Shown: positions 8,707 to 18,106 of the stretch, in pieces
Numbering within the stretch: position 1 is the stretch's first letter
Layout: the number at the start of each line of letters is the position of its first letter
DNA from: CAYTGM01 sp964437365
GTDB lineage: Bacteria; Sumerlaeota; Sumerlaeia; SLMS01
Assembly: GCA_964437365.1 (NCBI GenBank)
Contig: CAYTGM010000020.1
Coordinates: forward strand, 38,258 to 102,257
Direction of reading: 5' to 3'
Length of the DNA: 64,000 nt
Translations under genes and position numbers: made by a program
Notes under the pieces: model-generated
What the model saw: only the letters and a program-made list of their open reading frames with translations
Databases searched by the model: none
What the model was told of the DNA's origin: nothing

Positions 8707-8871
8707 TCCTGCCAACTCCAGTTTAGATGATATCATGATTTCTGACCGAACTGTCATTCGCGTCAATACTTTTGCTGGCGCAGGAACTATTCTCTTAATT
8801 CATCATTTTGAGATTGCGGATCAGGGTCTCACTTTCTAACACCATCAACACGATGCCGAGGAGGTTGTCCG

Positions 8872-10122
8872 TTGCGTTTTAAGAAGTTTTTGGTTTGTCT
8901 GATATTCCTTACAAGTCTTTCACCTCAATCAGCTTTTTCCCAGGATATATACAGAGTTACAACGGTTTCTCCCTTTCCCAGGGGCTTGCAGATCGTAAAC
9001 GGGGAACTTTACGTTCTCAGTCGAGGGCGTGTGCGAGGCGCCGGGGGAGTCAGCTCTGACGTTGAGGATCTTGCTGGTACGATCTTTAAAGTGGACCAGG
9101 ATGTCCAACAGTCTGCAGAGGATCCAGAAGTCTCAACCGAAGTGAAAGAAAATGGAGATGTCTTCGCTGTTCCCGCTTCTCCTCCATTCGAGCTTTGGGA
9201 TACTTCTTCTGTGCCACCAGAATCAGACCGCTATACGGATCGGCCTTATTGCGTTCTTCGCTGGCATGAAGCCTCAAAAAGCTTTTATATCTGTGCGTTC
9301 TCTGGTGTCGATATGCCTCGAACAGAAGGAAAGAAGAGATCCTTCAGCAAGAACCTGACTGATGCAATCCTTCGTTTTGATACGAGAACAATGAAGTGGA
9401 GTGAAGTCGAACGTCATGATATTCAAGCAGGGGGGAATTATCCTCATCATGACCCTGCTCTATACGAACCGCCCCACGGCTGGTTAAATGGTCCAGATAA
9501 CCTGCTTCCAATTGGCAACTGGCTCTATACAGTGGCTAAGGACAACAGCATTCTCGTGAGGTATGATCTCTCTGTCTACATTGACAACCCGGAGGCAGGG
9601 TATGCGCCATCGGAACCTCTTCTTGGGGCTTTGATCGAGACAAGAAATGCTGGATGGATCGAACTCAAAGGACATAGTGCACTCGCGCACCGGGGAGAGT
9701 GGCTGTATATCGCCAGCCGAACGTCATCTCATATCATTCGTATGGAAGTTGATAACTCTGGTAACCCTGCAGTTCCACCTAATATTGAACTGGTCGCGCT
9801 TTTCGACCCTTACGCGGGGTATGATGCTCCATCCGCAGATATAACAGATATGGATTTTGATTCCAAAGGTCGACTATACATTGTGAACGCTCAACCCTCG
9901 AGGGTCCACCGATTTTTTCCCGATTCAGAGAATATCTATGATGCAAGAAACGGGAGTGAAAAACCGTGGATAAATTTCGCCCATGAAACCAGGAACCCCA
10001 GAATGAAGTCGGAGAATATTCTGATCGATTCCGATAATGTACTCTACATTACCACCGGGGATGGATATGATTTTCAGTATGGAGCGGCCGGGACCGTTTA
10101 CAAGGTTCGGATCGAGGACTGA
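8872..10122 (+). CDS. Secreted beta-propeller-like protein of unknown function
   Basis: The gene starts with TTG, preceded by the strong Shine-Dalgarno GAGGAGG at seven bases. The ATG upstream in another frame stops almost at once, so TTG is the real start. A signal peptide ends near SAFSQD. The 416-residue protein has repeated strand motifs typical of an SMP-30/NHL-like propeller, for example GLQIVNGELYVLS, DNLLPIGNWLYTVAKDN and DMDFDSKGRLYIVNAQPSRVHRF. Acidic DxDxKGRLY turns could bind calcium. No catalytic residues could be assigned. It is transcribed divergently from the GH51 gene across ~165 bp, so joint regulation is possible. A lactonase-like enzyme or a sugar-binding protein are both conceivable. 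Confidence 0.8.
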   Translation: MRFKKFLVCLIFLTSLSPQSAFSQDIYRVTTVSPFPRGLQIVNGELYVLSRGRVRGAGGVSSDVEDLAGTIFKVDQDVQQSAEDPEVSTEVKENGDVFAVPASPPFELWDTSSVPPESDRYTDRPYCVLRWHEASKSFYICAFSGVDMPRTEGKKRSFSKNLTDAILRFDTRTMKWSEVERHDIQAGGNYPHHDPALYEPPHGWLNGPDNLLPIGNWLYTVAKDNSILVRYDLSVYIDNPEAGYAPSEPLLGALIETRNAGWIELKGHSALAHRGEWLYIASRTSSHIIRMEVDNSGNPAVPPNIELVALFDPYAGYDAPSADITDMDFDSKGRLYIVNAQPSRVHRFFPDSENIYDARNGSEKPWINFAHETRNPRMKSENILIDSDNVLYITTGDGYDFQYGAAGTVYKVRIED

Positions 10123-10272
10123 GGAGAACCATTCCTGCTCTGAAGTCTCCACTCTTTATCAAAAATTAAGACCGATCTAATTTACGAGGCTTGACCCACG
10201 CGAGAACAAGCCACAGGACAGACAACCCTTTAACAAGAACAACGATCAAAATTTACTTTTCAGGTATACAGT

Positions 10273-12507
10273 ATGAGCAACGCAAAGATAGTTTGGACAA
10301 AGATCGACGAAGCCCCTGCCCTGGCGACACATTCTCTTTTGCCAGTCGTCAAGGCCTTTGCCAGCATGGCGGATATCGATGTCGAACTGGCAGATATTTC
10401 TCTGGCAGGGAGGATTATCGCCAATTTTCCCGATTCGTTATCAGAGAATCAAAGAATTCCCGACTATCTTCAGCAATTAGGAGCTCTTGCAAAAACCCCT
10501 GAAGCGATTATTGTTAAACTCCCGAATATCAGTGCTTCAATTCCGCAGCTGAAGGCGGCCATCAAAGAACTTCAGGAAAAAGGGTACGCAGTCCCTGATT
10601 ATCCTGAAGAACCAAAGAATGATGAAGAAAAAGCTATTCAGAACCGTTACTCGAAGGTCCTGGGCTCTGCCGTAAACCCTGTTTTGAGAGAGGGTAACTC
10701 TGATCGACGCGCAGCTGCTTCGGTGAAGAAGTTTGCTCAGAAGAATCCGCATCAGATGATGAAGCCCTGGCCTAAGACAGGGTCTCAGACACGGGTCGCT
10801 CATATGACAGAGAGTGACTTCTATGGCTCCGAGAAATCAACAACCCTTTCCGAGGGTACCCAGGCTCGAATTATTTTCGAGGACACCTCTGGAGAACAGA
10901 CGGTCCTCAAAGACACGTTCGAATTACAGAAGGGCGAAGTCATTGATTGCTCGGCGATGAAGGTCACGGCTCTAAGAGAATTCTTCAAGAAGACGATTAA
11001 AGAAACCAAAGAGCAGGGACTGCTACTTTCACTTCATCTCAAGGCAACGATGATGAAGGTTTCGGACCCGATAATCTTTGGTCATTGCGTCTCCGTCTTT
11101 TACGAAGATGTCTTCAAGAAGCACTCAGAGACTCTTGAGTCAATTGGCGCAAATCCTAATTATGGTCTGGCTGACGTTCTTAATAAGCTCGGCAAGCTCG
11201 AAGACGCAAAGAGGAAGGAAATCGAGAGTGATATTGAAGCTGTCTATGCAGATAGACCCAAGCTTGCCATGGTGGACTCTCGCAAAGGCATCACAAATCT
11301 TCATGTCCCTAGTGACATCATTATAGACGCATCCATGCCGGTTGTTGTGCGAGATGGTGGGAAGATGTGGAATAGTAGTGATGAGCTTCAAGATACTGTC
11401 GCGATGATTCCCGATCGCTGCTATGCGACAATGTACCAGGAGATTATTGCAGATTGCCAGGCGAATGGTCAATTTAATCCTGCAACCATGGGTTCTGTTT
11501 CCAATGTCGGTTTGATGGCAAAAAAGGCGGAAGAGTACGGGTCTCATGACAAAACTTTCGAAGCTCCCTCCAATGGCAAGTTCTGTGTTGTTGACGGCGA
11601 AGGGAACGTCCTTCTGGAGCAGGTGGTGGAAGAAGGCGATATCTTCAGGATGTGTCAGACGAAAGATGCTCCTATCAAAGATTGGGTAAAGCTTGCTGTT
11701 TCCCGAGCAAAGGCTTCAGGAAGCCCTGCAGTCTTCTGGCTCGATGAGAACAGGGCCCATGATGCAGAGCTCATCAAAAAAGTTAACGAATATACCAGGG
11801 AACATGACCTGTCGGGCCTCGAGATCAAAGTTGCGAAACCCGTAGATGCAATGAGATATACACTGGAACGCGTCCGTAAGGGGCTTGATACAATCTCTGT
11901 CACAGGGAACGTTCTTCGTGATTATCTGACAGACCTTTTTCCTATCCTGGAGCTTGGAACAAGCGCCCGTATGCTTTCGATTGTACCACTGATGAAAGGT
12001 GGAGGGCTTTTTGAAACAGGAGCCGGTGGTTCAGCTCCGAAACATGTCCAACAATTCTTGAGCGAAGCACATCTCCGCTGGGATTCATTGGGTGAATACT
12101 GTGCACTTGTACCCACATTCGAGCACATCGCTGAAACTCAGAACAATGCGAAGGCAACTGTCCTGGCCAATGCTCTTGATGAAGCTATCAGTCAATACCT
12201 TGAGAATGAGAAGTCACCATCAAGAAAGGTAAACGAACTCGATAATAGAGGTAGTACTTTCTATCTTGCACTCTATTGGGCTAAAGCACTCGCTGCTCAG
12301 ACTAAGGACGGAGAGTTGAAGTCCCAGTTTGCATCGGTTGCAAGTGAGCTCGAGAAAATCGAAGATCAGGTAGTAAAAGAGCTGCTGGAGGCTCAAGGTC
12401 AGCCCGCTGATATCGGTGGCTATTATCTTCCCGATGATGCAAAGACCAGCAATGCCATGAGACCCAGTGCTACGTTCAATAATATCATTGATTCAATAAG
12501 CAGCTAA
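10273..12507 (+). CDS. icd: NADP-dependent isocitrate dehydrogenase, monomeric type
   Basis: It oxidises isocitrate to 2-oxoglutarate and CO2 with reduction of NADP+ in the TCA cycle. The 744-residue length, the N-terminus KIVWTKIDEAPALATHSLLP and landmarks such as SDFYGSEKSTTL, MVDSRKGITNLHVPSDII, YATMYQEIIADCQANG and ETGAGGSAPKHV are diagnostic of the monomeric IDH-II family, which is unrelated in length to dimeric IDH. The start has AGG eight bases upstream. It stands alone and is followed by a strong intrinsic terminator. No frameshift or missing motif was noticed. Confidence 0.97.
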   Translation: MSNAKIVWTKIDEAPALATHSLLPVVKAFASMADIDVELADISLAGRIIANFPDSLSENQRIPDYLQQLGALAKTPEAIIVKLPNISASIPQLKAAIKELQEKGYAVPDYPEEPKNDEEKAIQNRYSKVLGSAVNPVLREGNSDRRAAASVKKFAQKNPHQMMKPWPKTGSQTRVAHMTESDFYGSEKSTTLSEGTQARIIFEDTSGEQTVLKDTFELQKGEVIDCSAMKVTALREFFKKTIKETKEQGLLLSLHLKATMMKVSDPIIFGHCVSVFYEDVFKKHSETLESIGANPNYGLADVLNKLGKLEDAKRKEIESDIEAVYADRPKLAMVDSRKGITNLHVPSDIIIDASMPVVVRDGGKMWNSSDELQDTVAMIPDRCYATMYQEIIADCQANGQFNPATMGSVSNVGLMAKKAEEYGSHDKTFEAPSNGKFCVVDGEGNVLLEQVVEEGDIFRMCQTKDAPIKDWVKLAVSRAKASGSPAVFWLDENRAHDAELIKKVNEYTREHDLSGLEIKVAKPVDAMRYTLERVRKGLDTISVTGNVLRDYLTDLFPILELGTSARMLSIVPLMKGGGLFETGAGGSAPKHVQQFLSEAHLRWDSLGEYCALVPTFEHIAETQNNAKATVLANALDEAISQYLENEKSPSRKVNELDNRGSTFYLALYWAKALAAQTKDGELKSQFASVASELEKIEDQVVKELLEAQGQPADIGGYYLPDDAKTSNAMRPSATFNNIIDSISS

Positions 12508-12539
12508 CTTCGCAATTTAACATACAAAATAATAAATCG

Positions 12540-12575
12540 ATCCCCGAAGCTGAAGAAATAACTCGGGGATTTTTT
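12540..12575 (+). terminator. Intrinsic terminator of icd
   Basis: ATCCCCGA pairs perfectly with TCGGGGAT and is followed directly by six Ts, 32 bp after the icd stop codon. Confidence 0.85.
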
Positions 12576-12694
12576 AATCGATTGCCGCGTCAGGAGCAGT
12601 TTTCTTCCTTCGTTCTTCTACTGCTCATTCAAAATTTGAAAACCCTCACCTTGCTTGGGAGGTCATAAGAACGACAAGAAAGGTATTTACCTCT

Positions 12695-12763
12695 CTGTAA
12701 GGGGTGTATTATCTTCCATCTGGCCTGTAAGGTACTCTGGATCAAAAGCCTGTAGGTTACTCT
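12695..12763 (+). promoter_or_regulatory. Three direct CTGTAAGG-type repeats before the MFS gene, candidate operators
   Basis: CCTGTAAGGTACTCT (12724-12738) and CCTGTAGGTTACTCT (12749-12763) agree in 13 of 15 positions, and a shorter copy CTGTAAGG lies at 12695-12702. The last copy ends 26 bp before the start of the transporter gene. Spacings of 25 and 29 bp are not whole helical turns, so cooperative binding on one face is uncertain. Confidence 0.4.
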
Positions 12764-12789
12764 ACACTCGACCCTGAAATCTCTTGTCT

Positions 12790-14121
12790 ATGCAGAATAA
12801 TCCATCAAGACCTATCGTCGACAGACTCTATAGAAAACTTGTGGGTGAGACAGGACGGCGCAATTGCTCGAAAATCAGTAAGAACGCCTGCCGAGTGGTT
12901 CCTGAGAACTTTTTTCGTCTACTCTTTTCGAACAGCCTTACGAAAATTGGCGATCGCCTTTCATCTCCGAAAACAACACTTGCCTGGCTTCTTCAAGCTC
13001 TTGGAGCACCGTCGATTTTCGCTGGGCTTATCGTCCCCATTCGTGAGTCGGGGTCTCTCCTCCCTCAAGTCTTCATTGGTGTTCTGGTTCAGAGACTTGC
13101 CTTGCGCAAATGGATCTGGGTAGCGGGCTCAATTGGCCAGGGGCTTTCCATACTGGGCATGGCTGCTATAGCTGCTTATCTGACTGGTTCGGTTGCTGGC
13201 TGGGGGATTATCCTGTTGCTTTGTCTATTCAGCCTTTGCAGAGGATTTTGTTCGGTCACTTCAAAAGACCTTCTCGGGAAGACGATTCCGAAGAGTCGTC
13301 GAGGCAGATTGAAAGGATGGATGAATTCTGCCAGCGGTGTATTCACAATTGTTGCGGGCGTTACGTTGTTTGTGAATAGTGTGGCTTCGGATTCGGAGAC
13401 AATTCATCAGTATGTTGTCTTCCTTGCTATCGCGGGGTTGCTTTGGATTTTTGCAGCGGGCGTTTATTCGACGGTGAAGGAATTCCCTGGTGAAACAGAG
13501 GAGCACGCAAACGCTTTTAAAGAAAGTATTTCAAATCTCGGTCTGGTTAAAAAGGACGCTCAACTTCGAAGTTTCATTATCGTCCGTGCACTTGCCATCG
13601 GTTCTGGTATGGCCGCCCCGTATATCATCACACTTGCTCACAAGAGTCTCGGAGGAAGTTCCTGGTGGCTTGCTGTTTTCTTGATCGTCGATGGAATTGC
13701 TGCCATGATCAGCGGTCCTGTTTGGGGAAAATGGGCAGACCTGTCAAGCAGGGGAGTGTTGCTTCGATCGATGGGTATAGCGGGATTTATCAGTGCTCTG
13801 GCTGCGTTCTCCGGTTTCTTTGAGCTACCGTATTCTGTCGCAGTTGTCTTCTTTCCATTGGTTTTCTTTTCATTAGGGATTGCTCACAGTGGAGTTAGGG
13901 TTGGTCGTAAGACTTATCTTGTCGACATGGCAGAAGGTAACAAGAGAACGGACTACGTCTCCTGCAGCAATACATTGATCGGTCTCATTCTCCTGATAGC
14001 TGGTGTCATTACCGGCTTGCTGTCTCTTCTTTCTGTCTCCACAGCGCTTTTACTCTTTGCAGCAGCAGCATTCACCGGAGTTTACATCGGGAAATCCATG
14101 AAAGACGTATCATCTGACTAA
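12790..14121 (+). CDS. Major facilitator superfamily transporter
   Basis: A cytoplasmic-membrane carrier of about 443 residues with roughly 11-12 hydrophobic segments. A basic N-terminal tail of ~45 residues precedes the first membrane helix. Between helices 2 and 3 is a basic loop (VQRLALRKWIW), and a second basic loop PKSRRGRLKGWMN follows helix 4. Both are typical MFS cytoplasmic loops. The frame could begin two codons earlier at a TTG, but the ATG was preferred. The substrate cannot be told from the sequence; no sugar, drug or nucleoside signature was recognised. Three direct repeats lie just upstream. It appears monocistronic, as no terminator is seen and the next gene has its own Shine-Dalgarno 70 bp on. 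Confidence 0.85.
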   Translation: MQNNPSRPIVDRLYRKLVGETGRRNCSKISKNACRVVPENFFRLLFSNSLTKIGDRLSSPKTTLAWLLQALGAPSIFAGLIVPIRESGSLLPQVFIGVLVQRLALRKWIWVAGSIGQGLSILGMAAIAAYLTGSVAGWGIILLLCLFSLCRGFCSVTSKDLLGKTIPKSRRGRLKGWMNSASGVFTIVAGVTLFVNSVASDSETIHQYVVFLAIAGLLWIFAAGVYSTVKEFPGETEEHANAFKESISNLGLVKKDAQLRSFIIVRALAIGSGMAAPYIITLAHKSLGGSSWWLAVFLIVDGIAAMISGPVWGKWADLSSRGVLLRSMGIAGFISALAAFSGFFELPYSVAVVFFPLVFFSLGIAHSGVRVGRKTYLVDMAEGNKRTDYVSCSNTLIGLILLIAGVITGLLSLLSVSTALLLFAAAAFTGVYIGKSMKDVSSD

Positions 14122-14188
14122 CCTCGGCCTTGATCATGCTTCTTTCTATATCGGTTATACTTAAACTATAAATTTAAGGAGTGATCCT

Positions 14189-14974
14189 ATGAAATACATG
14201 ATGTTGCGTCTGATTATGGTTCTTTTTGTTTCAATCATGTCCTTTGCAAGTGGCTTTGCCGAGAAGAAAGAATCGGAGAGTCATGATGATTCGAAAAGCG
14301 TTCTCGTTGTCGTTACAAATATTGCCGTGATGAGTAATTCGGACAAAGCGACCGGTTATTGGATGTCTGAAGTCAGCCATGCCTGGAGTAAGTTCAAGGA
14401 CGAAGGTTACGATATTGATTTTGCGAGCCCTGATGGAGGATTTGCACCTATAGACCCTCGATCCTTTGACCTTGAAGATAAAGACAATCTTCGTTTGTGG
14501 CATGATCTGGAGACCGTTCAGGCACTTGCAACCACTCAAAGAACTATTGATATAGATCCACTTGAGTATGAAGCTGTCTATTTCGCTGGTGGTCACGGAA
14601 CAATGTGGGACTTTCCATTAGACCCCGGTACCCACAAAATAATCCGCGGAGTGTACGAAAGTGGGGGAGTCGTTGCAGCCGTATGCCATGGCCCTGCTGC
14701 ACTCATAAACGTCCAGCTGACAGATGGTAAATTCCTCGTCCACACAAAAAAGGTCACAGGCTTTACCAATAGTGAAGAAGATAGTGTTGGATTGACTTCT
14801 GAAGTACCGTTTCTTCTCGAGACTGCTCTGAAAGAACGAGGAGCTGAGGTCTTGAAAGCGGATGACTATGATGAAAACGTCGTGATAGACGGAAGACTTG
14901 TGACAGGCCAGAACCCCGCGTCAGCATCTGCCGCTGCTGAAGCAATCATCGACCTTCTTGAATCACAAGATTAA
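14189..14974 (+). CDS. Exported DJ-1/PfpI-family (Hsp31-like) protein
   Basis: This 261-residue protein of the class I glutamine-amidotransferase-like superfamily carries an N-terminal signal peptide ending SGFA, so it is probably periplasmic. The nucleophile elbow is AAVCHGPAAL with Cys166 followed by His167. The conserved acid Glu61 lies in YWMSEVSHAW, and the Gly-rich YFAGGHGTMWD precedes the elbow. This set matches the Hsp31/glyoxalase III-like branch (chaperone, deglycase or glutathione-independent glyoxalase activity are all reported for relatives). Export is less common in this branch. AAGGAG lies seven bases before the ATG. The actual activity remains unassigned. Confidence 0.88.
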   Translation: MKYMMLRLIMVLFVSIMSFASGFAEKKESESHDDSKSVLVVVTNIAVMSNSDKATGYWMSEVSHAWSKFKDEGYDIDFASPDGGFAPIDPRSFDLEDKDNLRLWHDLETVQALATTQRTIDIDPLEYEAVYFAGGHGTMWDFPLDPGTHKIIRGVYESGGVVAAVCHGPAALINVQLTDGKFLVHTKKVTGFTNSEEDSVGLTSEVPFLLETALKERGAEVLKADDYDENVVIDGRLVTGQNPASASAAAEAIIDLLESQD

Positions 14975-15005
14975 TTCTTTAGATACCCACGAACATTACT
15001 GATTG

Positions 15006-15047
15006 AAAAAAAAATGCTGCCCGGTATTTGAAGTCCGGGCAGCATTT
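15006..15047 (-). terminator. Strong terminator between convergent genes
   Basis: A perfect 13-bp stem (AAATGCTGCCCGG with CCGGGCAGCATTT) has a 10-nt loop and, on the minus strand, a run of Ts. It ends the methyltransferase transcript and may also stop readthrough from the DJ-1 gene. Confidence 0.88.
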
Positions 15048-15065
15048 GATGCGTTCAGGGGGCAT

Positions 15066-16151
15066 CTACTTTTGAACGATATAGTAGCAGTTCTGTATAT
15101 CATGTTCCAGTTCACGGATTTCGATATTGCTGAAACCCGCCTCCTCCAACATTTCTACCGCCTTTTCTCTTCCCCATGCAGCTCCAAGTCCCATCCCCTT
15201 CTGGGCGAGAGATACGGTCATACAATGCATACACGAAATAGTATATATCATCGAGGCGATGGGGTTTTCAAGATTCTTTGCGACATTACTTGAAGTGTCG
15301 ATGTCCTGGGCAAAGTACACTCCAGAGTCCTTAAGTGTCTTGTATATTCCCGCCAGCAGATTGTCCGGTCTCGGCTGATCATGGATTGAGTCGAGTGTAA
15401 ATACAAGGTCATAGGTGGCATCTGGAGCTTTATCGTGAAAGTCAGAGAGATCCTGCTGCCGAAACTCGATGTTCTTTGAGCCGTTTCTCTCTGCTTCAGC
15501 TTGAGCAAAGGCGACTGCTTCTTCTGACAGGTCCAAGCCAACGAAACGGCTCTTTGGGTAGGTCTTAGCCAGAAGGTTCAAGGCTTTCCCTCGTCCACAT
15601 CCTGCATCAAGAACGTCTATGCCTTCTTCCAGCGCTTTGTGAATTCCAGGAATCATAGTGAGATGCACATCCATGATGGACGACACAATAGACTGCTCGC
15701 TATCCTCTGCCATAACCTCATGAAACCGGGGATAAGAAGAATACGGAACTCCACCCCCGTTTTTGAAACAATCAACTATTTCATCTTCTACGCCCCCAAG
15801 GACTGCAATAAACTGAGCAAGCACTGCCATATTATCAGTCTTGGATTGGCGGCTTAGAAATGCAGCGTGTTCTGCAGGGAGACGAAATGTCTTCCCTCCT
15901 GCATCCACCTCAATGATCCTGCCGGTTGCCATGGCACCGAGCCATTCGCGGACATAACGCTCATTGAGCTCTGCTTTACTTGCGAGATCAGCACTCGTGA
16001 TCCACTCTTCCGTTTCCGCCAGTACGTCAAATAGTCCAGTTCTGTGACCAATCGAGACCATGAGGGAAACAAACCCTCCGCTCAAATTCCCCAGAAGCTG
16101 CTCCGCAAATGCTTCCTGTCGACTTACGTCTAGATTACATGCCTTACACAT
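15066..16151 (-). CDS. Rv2258c-like SAM-dependent methyltransferase with N-terminal winged helix
   Basis: A class I methyltransferase of 361 residues. The start MCKACNLDV was chosen because AAGGAG stands nine bases upstream; an ATG eight codons earlier has no such site. Residues ~10-110 form a winged-helix, dimerisation-like domain (TGLFDVLAETEEWITSADLA, ERYVREWLGAMATGRI). The Rossmann domain then carries motif I VLDAGCGRGKALN, the acidic FVGLDLSEEAVAFA, and DLVFTLDSIHDQPRPD. The arrangement matches the Rv2258c group, whose substrates are mostly unknown. N-terminal CKAC is a possible metal-binding or redox pair. An 18-bp near-palindrome lies just upstream of the alternative start. It is convergent with the DJ-1 gene. 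Confidence 0.85.
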   Translation of the reverse strand: MCKACNLDVSRQEAFAEQLLGNLSGGFVSLMVSIGHRTGLFDVLAETEEWITSADLASKAELNERYVREWLGAMATGRIIEVDAGGKTFRLPAEHAAFLSRQSKTDNMAVLAQFIAVLGGVEDEIVDCFKNGGGVPYSSYPRFHEVMAEDSEQSIVSSIMDVHLTMIPGIHKALEEGIDVLDAGCGRGKALNLLAKTYPKSRFVGLDLSEEAVAFAQAEAERNGSKNIEFRQQDLSDFHDKAPDATYDLVFTLDSIHDQPRPDNLLAGIYKTLKDSGVYFAQDIDTSSNVAKNLENPIASMIYTISCMHCMTVSLAQKGMGLGAAWGREKAVEMLEEAGFSNIEIRELEHDIQNCYYIVQK

Positions 16152-16175
16152 AATTCTCTTCTCCTTGTTATGCAT

Positions 16176-16193
16176 GACTCGCCCGGGCGAATC
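16176..16193. promoter_or_regulatory. 18-bp near-perfect palindrome, candidate operator
   Basis: GACTCGCCCGGGCGAATC is a palindrome except for one base pair. It lies in the divergent region between the methyltransferase and GH13 genes, directly before the methyltransferase leader. Confidence 0.45.
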
Positions 16194-16534
16194 ATTCTCT
16201 CAAATGACCGTGCGTTGATGAAACAATCATGTAATTTGCGCGAAATTGTCTCCTCCTCGCGACGAACCGGGCACTCTCCACACCGGCCTCGCCGTTGCAA
16301 GGTTGAAGCTTGTAAATTATTCCACTTTGTAAGTATTTACAAATAAATCAATTTTATGAGGGTTGTTTCATCTAAATCTTCAGGAAAAACCCTCGGTTGT
16401 GCAAAATTCCCCGATTCTCTAACAAAATCTTTCTGGAAAAGATGACTTGGCCGGAGAGTAATTGGACTGTAAATGATTTATCATCATAGACCGTAAAAGG
16501 TCTTAGTTCCTGGAGCCAGCCTCGGAGAATCAGT
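16194..16534. other. Divergent promoter region between methyltransferase and GH13 genes
   Basis: No coding sequence. It contains an inverted repeat at 16326-16343 and otherwise no structure I could interpret. Promoters of both divergent genes must lie here, but no convincing -35/-10 hexamers were seen. Confidence 0.5.
16326..16343. promoter_or_regulatory. TTTGTAA-N4-TTACAAA inverted repeat, candidate operator
   Basis: Two perfect 7-bp arms are separated by four bases, giving an 18-bp AT-rich operator-like site about 190 bp before the GH13 start. A related half-site TTGTAAA lies about 15 bp upstream of it. Confidence 0.4.
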
Positions 16535-18106
16535 ATGACGATAAGAAGTATTATCCTACTTTTCATGATGATAGTGATAATGATCCCTTTTCTATTCGGA
16601 TATAATGTCTATGCAGAAAGCATCTATGACCAGCGTGAGAAAGACTGGAGAAACGGTGCCCTTGTCTATCAGGTCATTGTTGATCGCTTCGCTCCTTCAC
16701 AGAATCTCGAAGCAAAAGAACATCTTTATGTACCACCAAAAATGCTGAGATCATGGGACGAAGTACCCGAAAAGGGCGAGGAACTGGATGAGGTCAAAGT
16801 CTGGAGTCATGAAATTGAATTCTGGGGCGGTGATCTTGACAGCTTAACCGGTAAGCTTGACTATGTCGACCAGTTGGGAATTGATGTGCTCTATCTTAAC
16901 CCGATCCATCAGGCATATACGAACCATAAATATGACGCCCAGGACTACTTTGAAGTCTCAGAAGAGTATGGGACCAGAGAGGATGTCGTATTTCTTGCTG
17001 AAGAAACTGAAGAAAGAGGGATGCAGCTTGTCCTTGATGGTGTGCTTAACCACATGGGTCGGACCTCCCCTTATTTTCAGGAAGCACTGAAAAACCCCGA
17101 GAGCAAGTGGCAGGAATGGTATTACATCAACACGAAATATCCGGCGGGGTATAGAGCCTGGTACAATGTTCCCAACCTTCCAGAGATTAATCTGGAATCA
17201 CAAGCGGTTAGAGATCGACTGTGGAATGATCCAGACTCTCTCATTCAAGGCTATATACGAGACGGCGTTGATGGCTGGCGTCTTGATGTGGCCTTCGATA
17301 TCGGATATAATTACCTGCGTGAATTAACCGACGCAGCACATCTGGCCAAATCCGATGCACTGGTGATCGGTGAAATCTGGAATTACCCTCCCGAGTGGTT
17401 CGAGCACACCGATGCTGTTATGAACATGACTCAAAGAGAATTGATCCTCTCTATGCTGAGAGGACAGGTAGAGCCTCGTGTGTCCAAGATGCACATGGAT
17501 AGGCTTGTCAGGGATTCCAATTATGAAGCTCTCCTTCGCAGTTGGGTGATGCTGGACAACCATGATACTTCAAGGCTGCGCACAGTTATGCCAGAGCCCT
17601 GGCAACAGCGCCTTGCACAAGCCCTGCAATTTACCCTGCCCGGCTCCCCTTGTATATATTATGGAGTTGAGCTTGGAATGGAAGGAGGCGAAGATCCCGA
17701 ACAAAGAGCCCCCATGAGATGGGATCTGGTTGCCGAAGACAATCGTTTCTATCAATGGTTCAGGAAGCTGGTCACTATCAGAAAAGAAAATCGAGCACTT
17801 GTTGTTGGTGACTACGTTGAGTTGGACACAAAGGTACTCTTCGGTTTTATGAGAAAAACTGATTCTGTTGATGAAACGGTTTTGATCATTGTGAACCCTA
17901 CTGGGAGCGAAGTCACAGAGTTTCTGATGCCTCGGGAATCAAAATGGATGAGTGGAACACAGATCGTGGATCAGCTGACGGGCCAGGAGTTCACCGTTTT
18001 CTCGGGTACCTCAAGTATAACTGTTCCGCCTCATACGGCGTATATATTAAAAGCTGAGTTCGATCGCACCGCGCCTGAATATTCTCCCTATAAGCGTGTT
18101 CCTTAG
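16535..18106 (+). CDS. Exported GH13 alpha-amylase-family glycosidase
   Basis: It hydrolyses or transfers alpha-glucosidic bonds, probably of maltodextrins or cyclodextrins, outside the cytoplasm. The 523-residue protein has an N-terminal hydrophobic signal or anchor (to about residue 27). The barrel shows VYQVIVDRFAPS, region I DGVLNHMG, region II DGWRLDVAF with nucleophile Asp251, region III VIGEIW with acid/base Glu280, and region IV MLDNHDTSR with Asp344. The order resembles the cyclomaltodextrinase/neopullulanase-like groups, without their N-terminal beta domain. GGAG stands seven bases before the ATG. Its last bases overlap the 3' end of the convergent DUF4174 gene. Exact specificity is not determinable here. 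Confidence 0.92.
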   Translation: MTIRSIILLFMMIVIMIPFLFGYNVYAESIYDQREKDWRNGALVYQVIVDRFAPSQNLEAKEHLYVPPKMLRSWDEVPEKGEELDEVKVWSHEIEFWGGDLDSLTGKLDYVDQLGIDVLYLNPIHQAYTNHKYDAQDYFEVSEEYGTREDVVFLAEETEERGMQLVLDGVLNHMGRTSPYFQEALKNPESKWQEWYYINTKYPAGYRAWYNVPNLPEINLESQAVRDRLWNDPDSLIQGYIRDGVDGWRLDVAFDIGYNYLRELTDAAHLAKSDALVIGEIWNYPPEWFEHTDAVMNMTQRELILSMLRGQVEPRVSKMHMDRLVRDSNYEALLRSWVMLDNHDTSRLRTVMPEPWQQRLAQALQFTLPGSPCIYYGVELGMEGGEDPEQRAPMRWDLVAEDNRFYQWFRKLVTIRKENRALVVGDYVELDTKVLFGFMRKTDSVDETVLIIVNPTGSEVTEFLMPRESKWMSGTQIVDQLTGQEFTVFSGTSSITVPPHTAYILKAEFDRTAPEYSPYKRVP

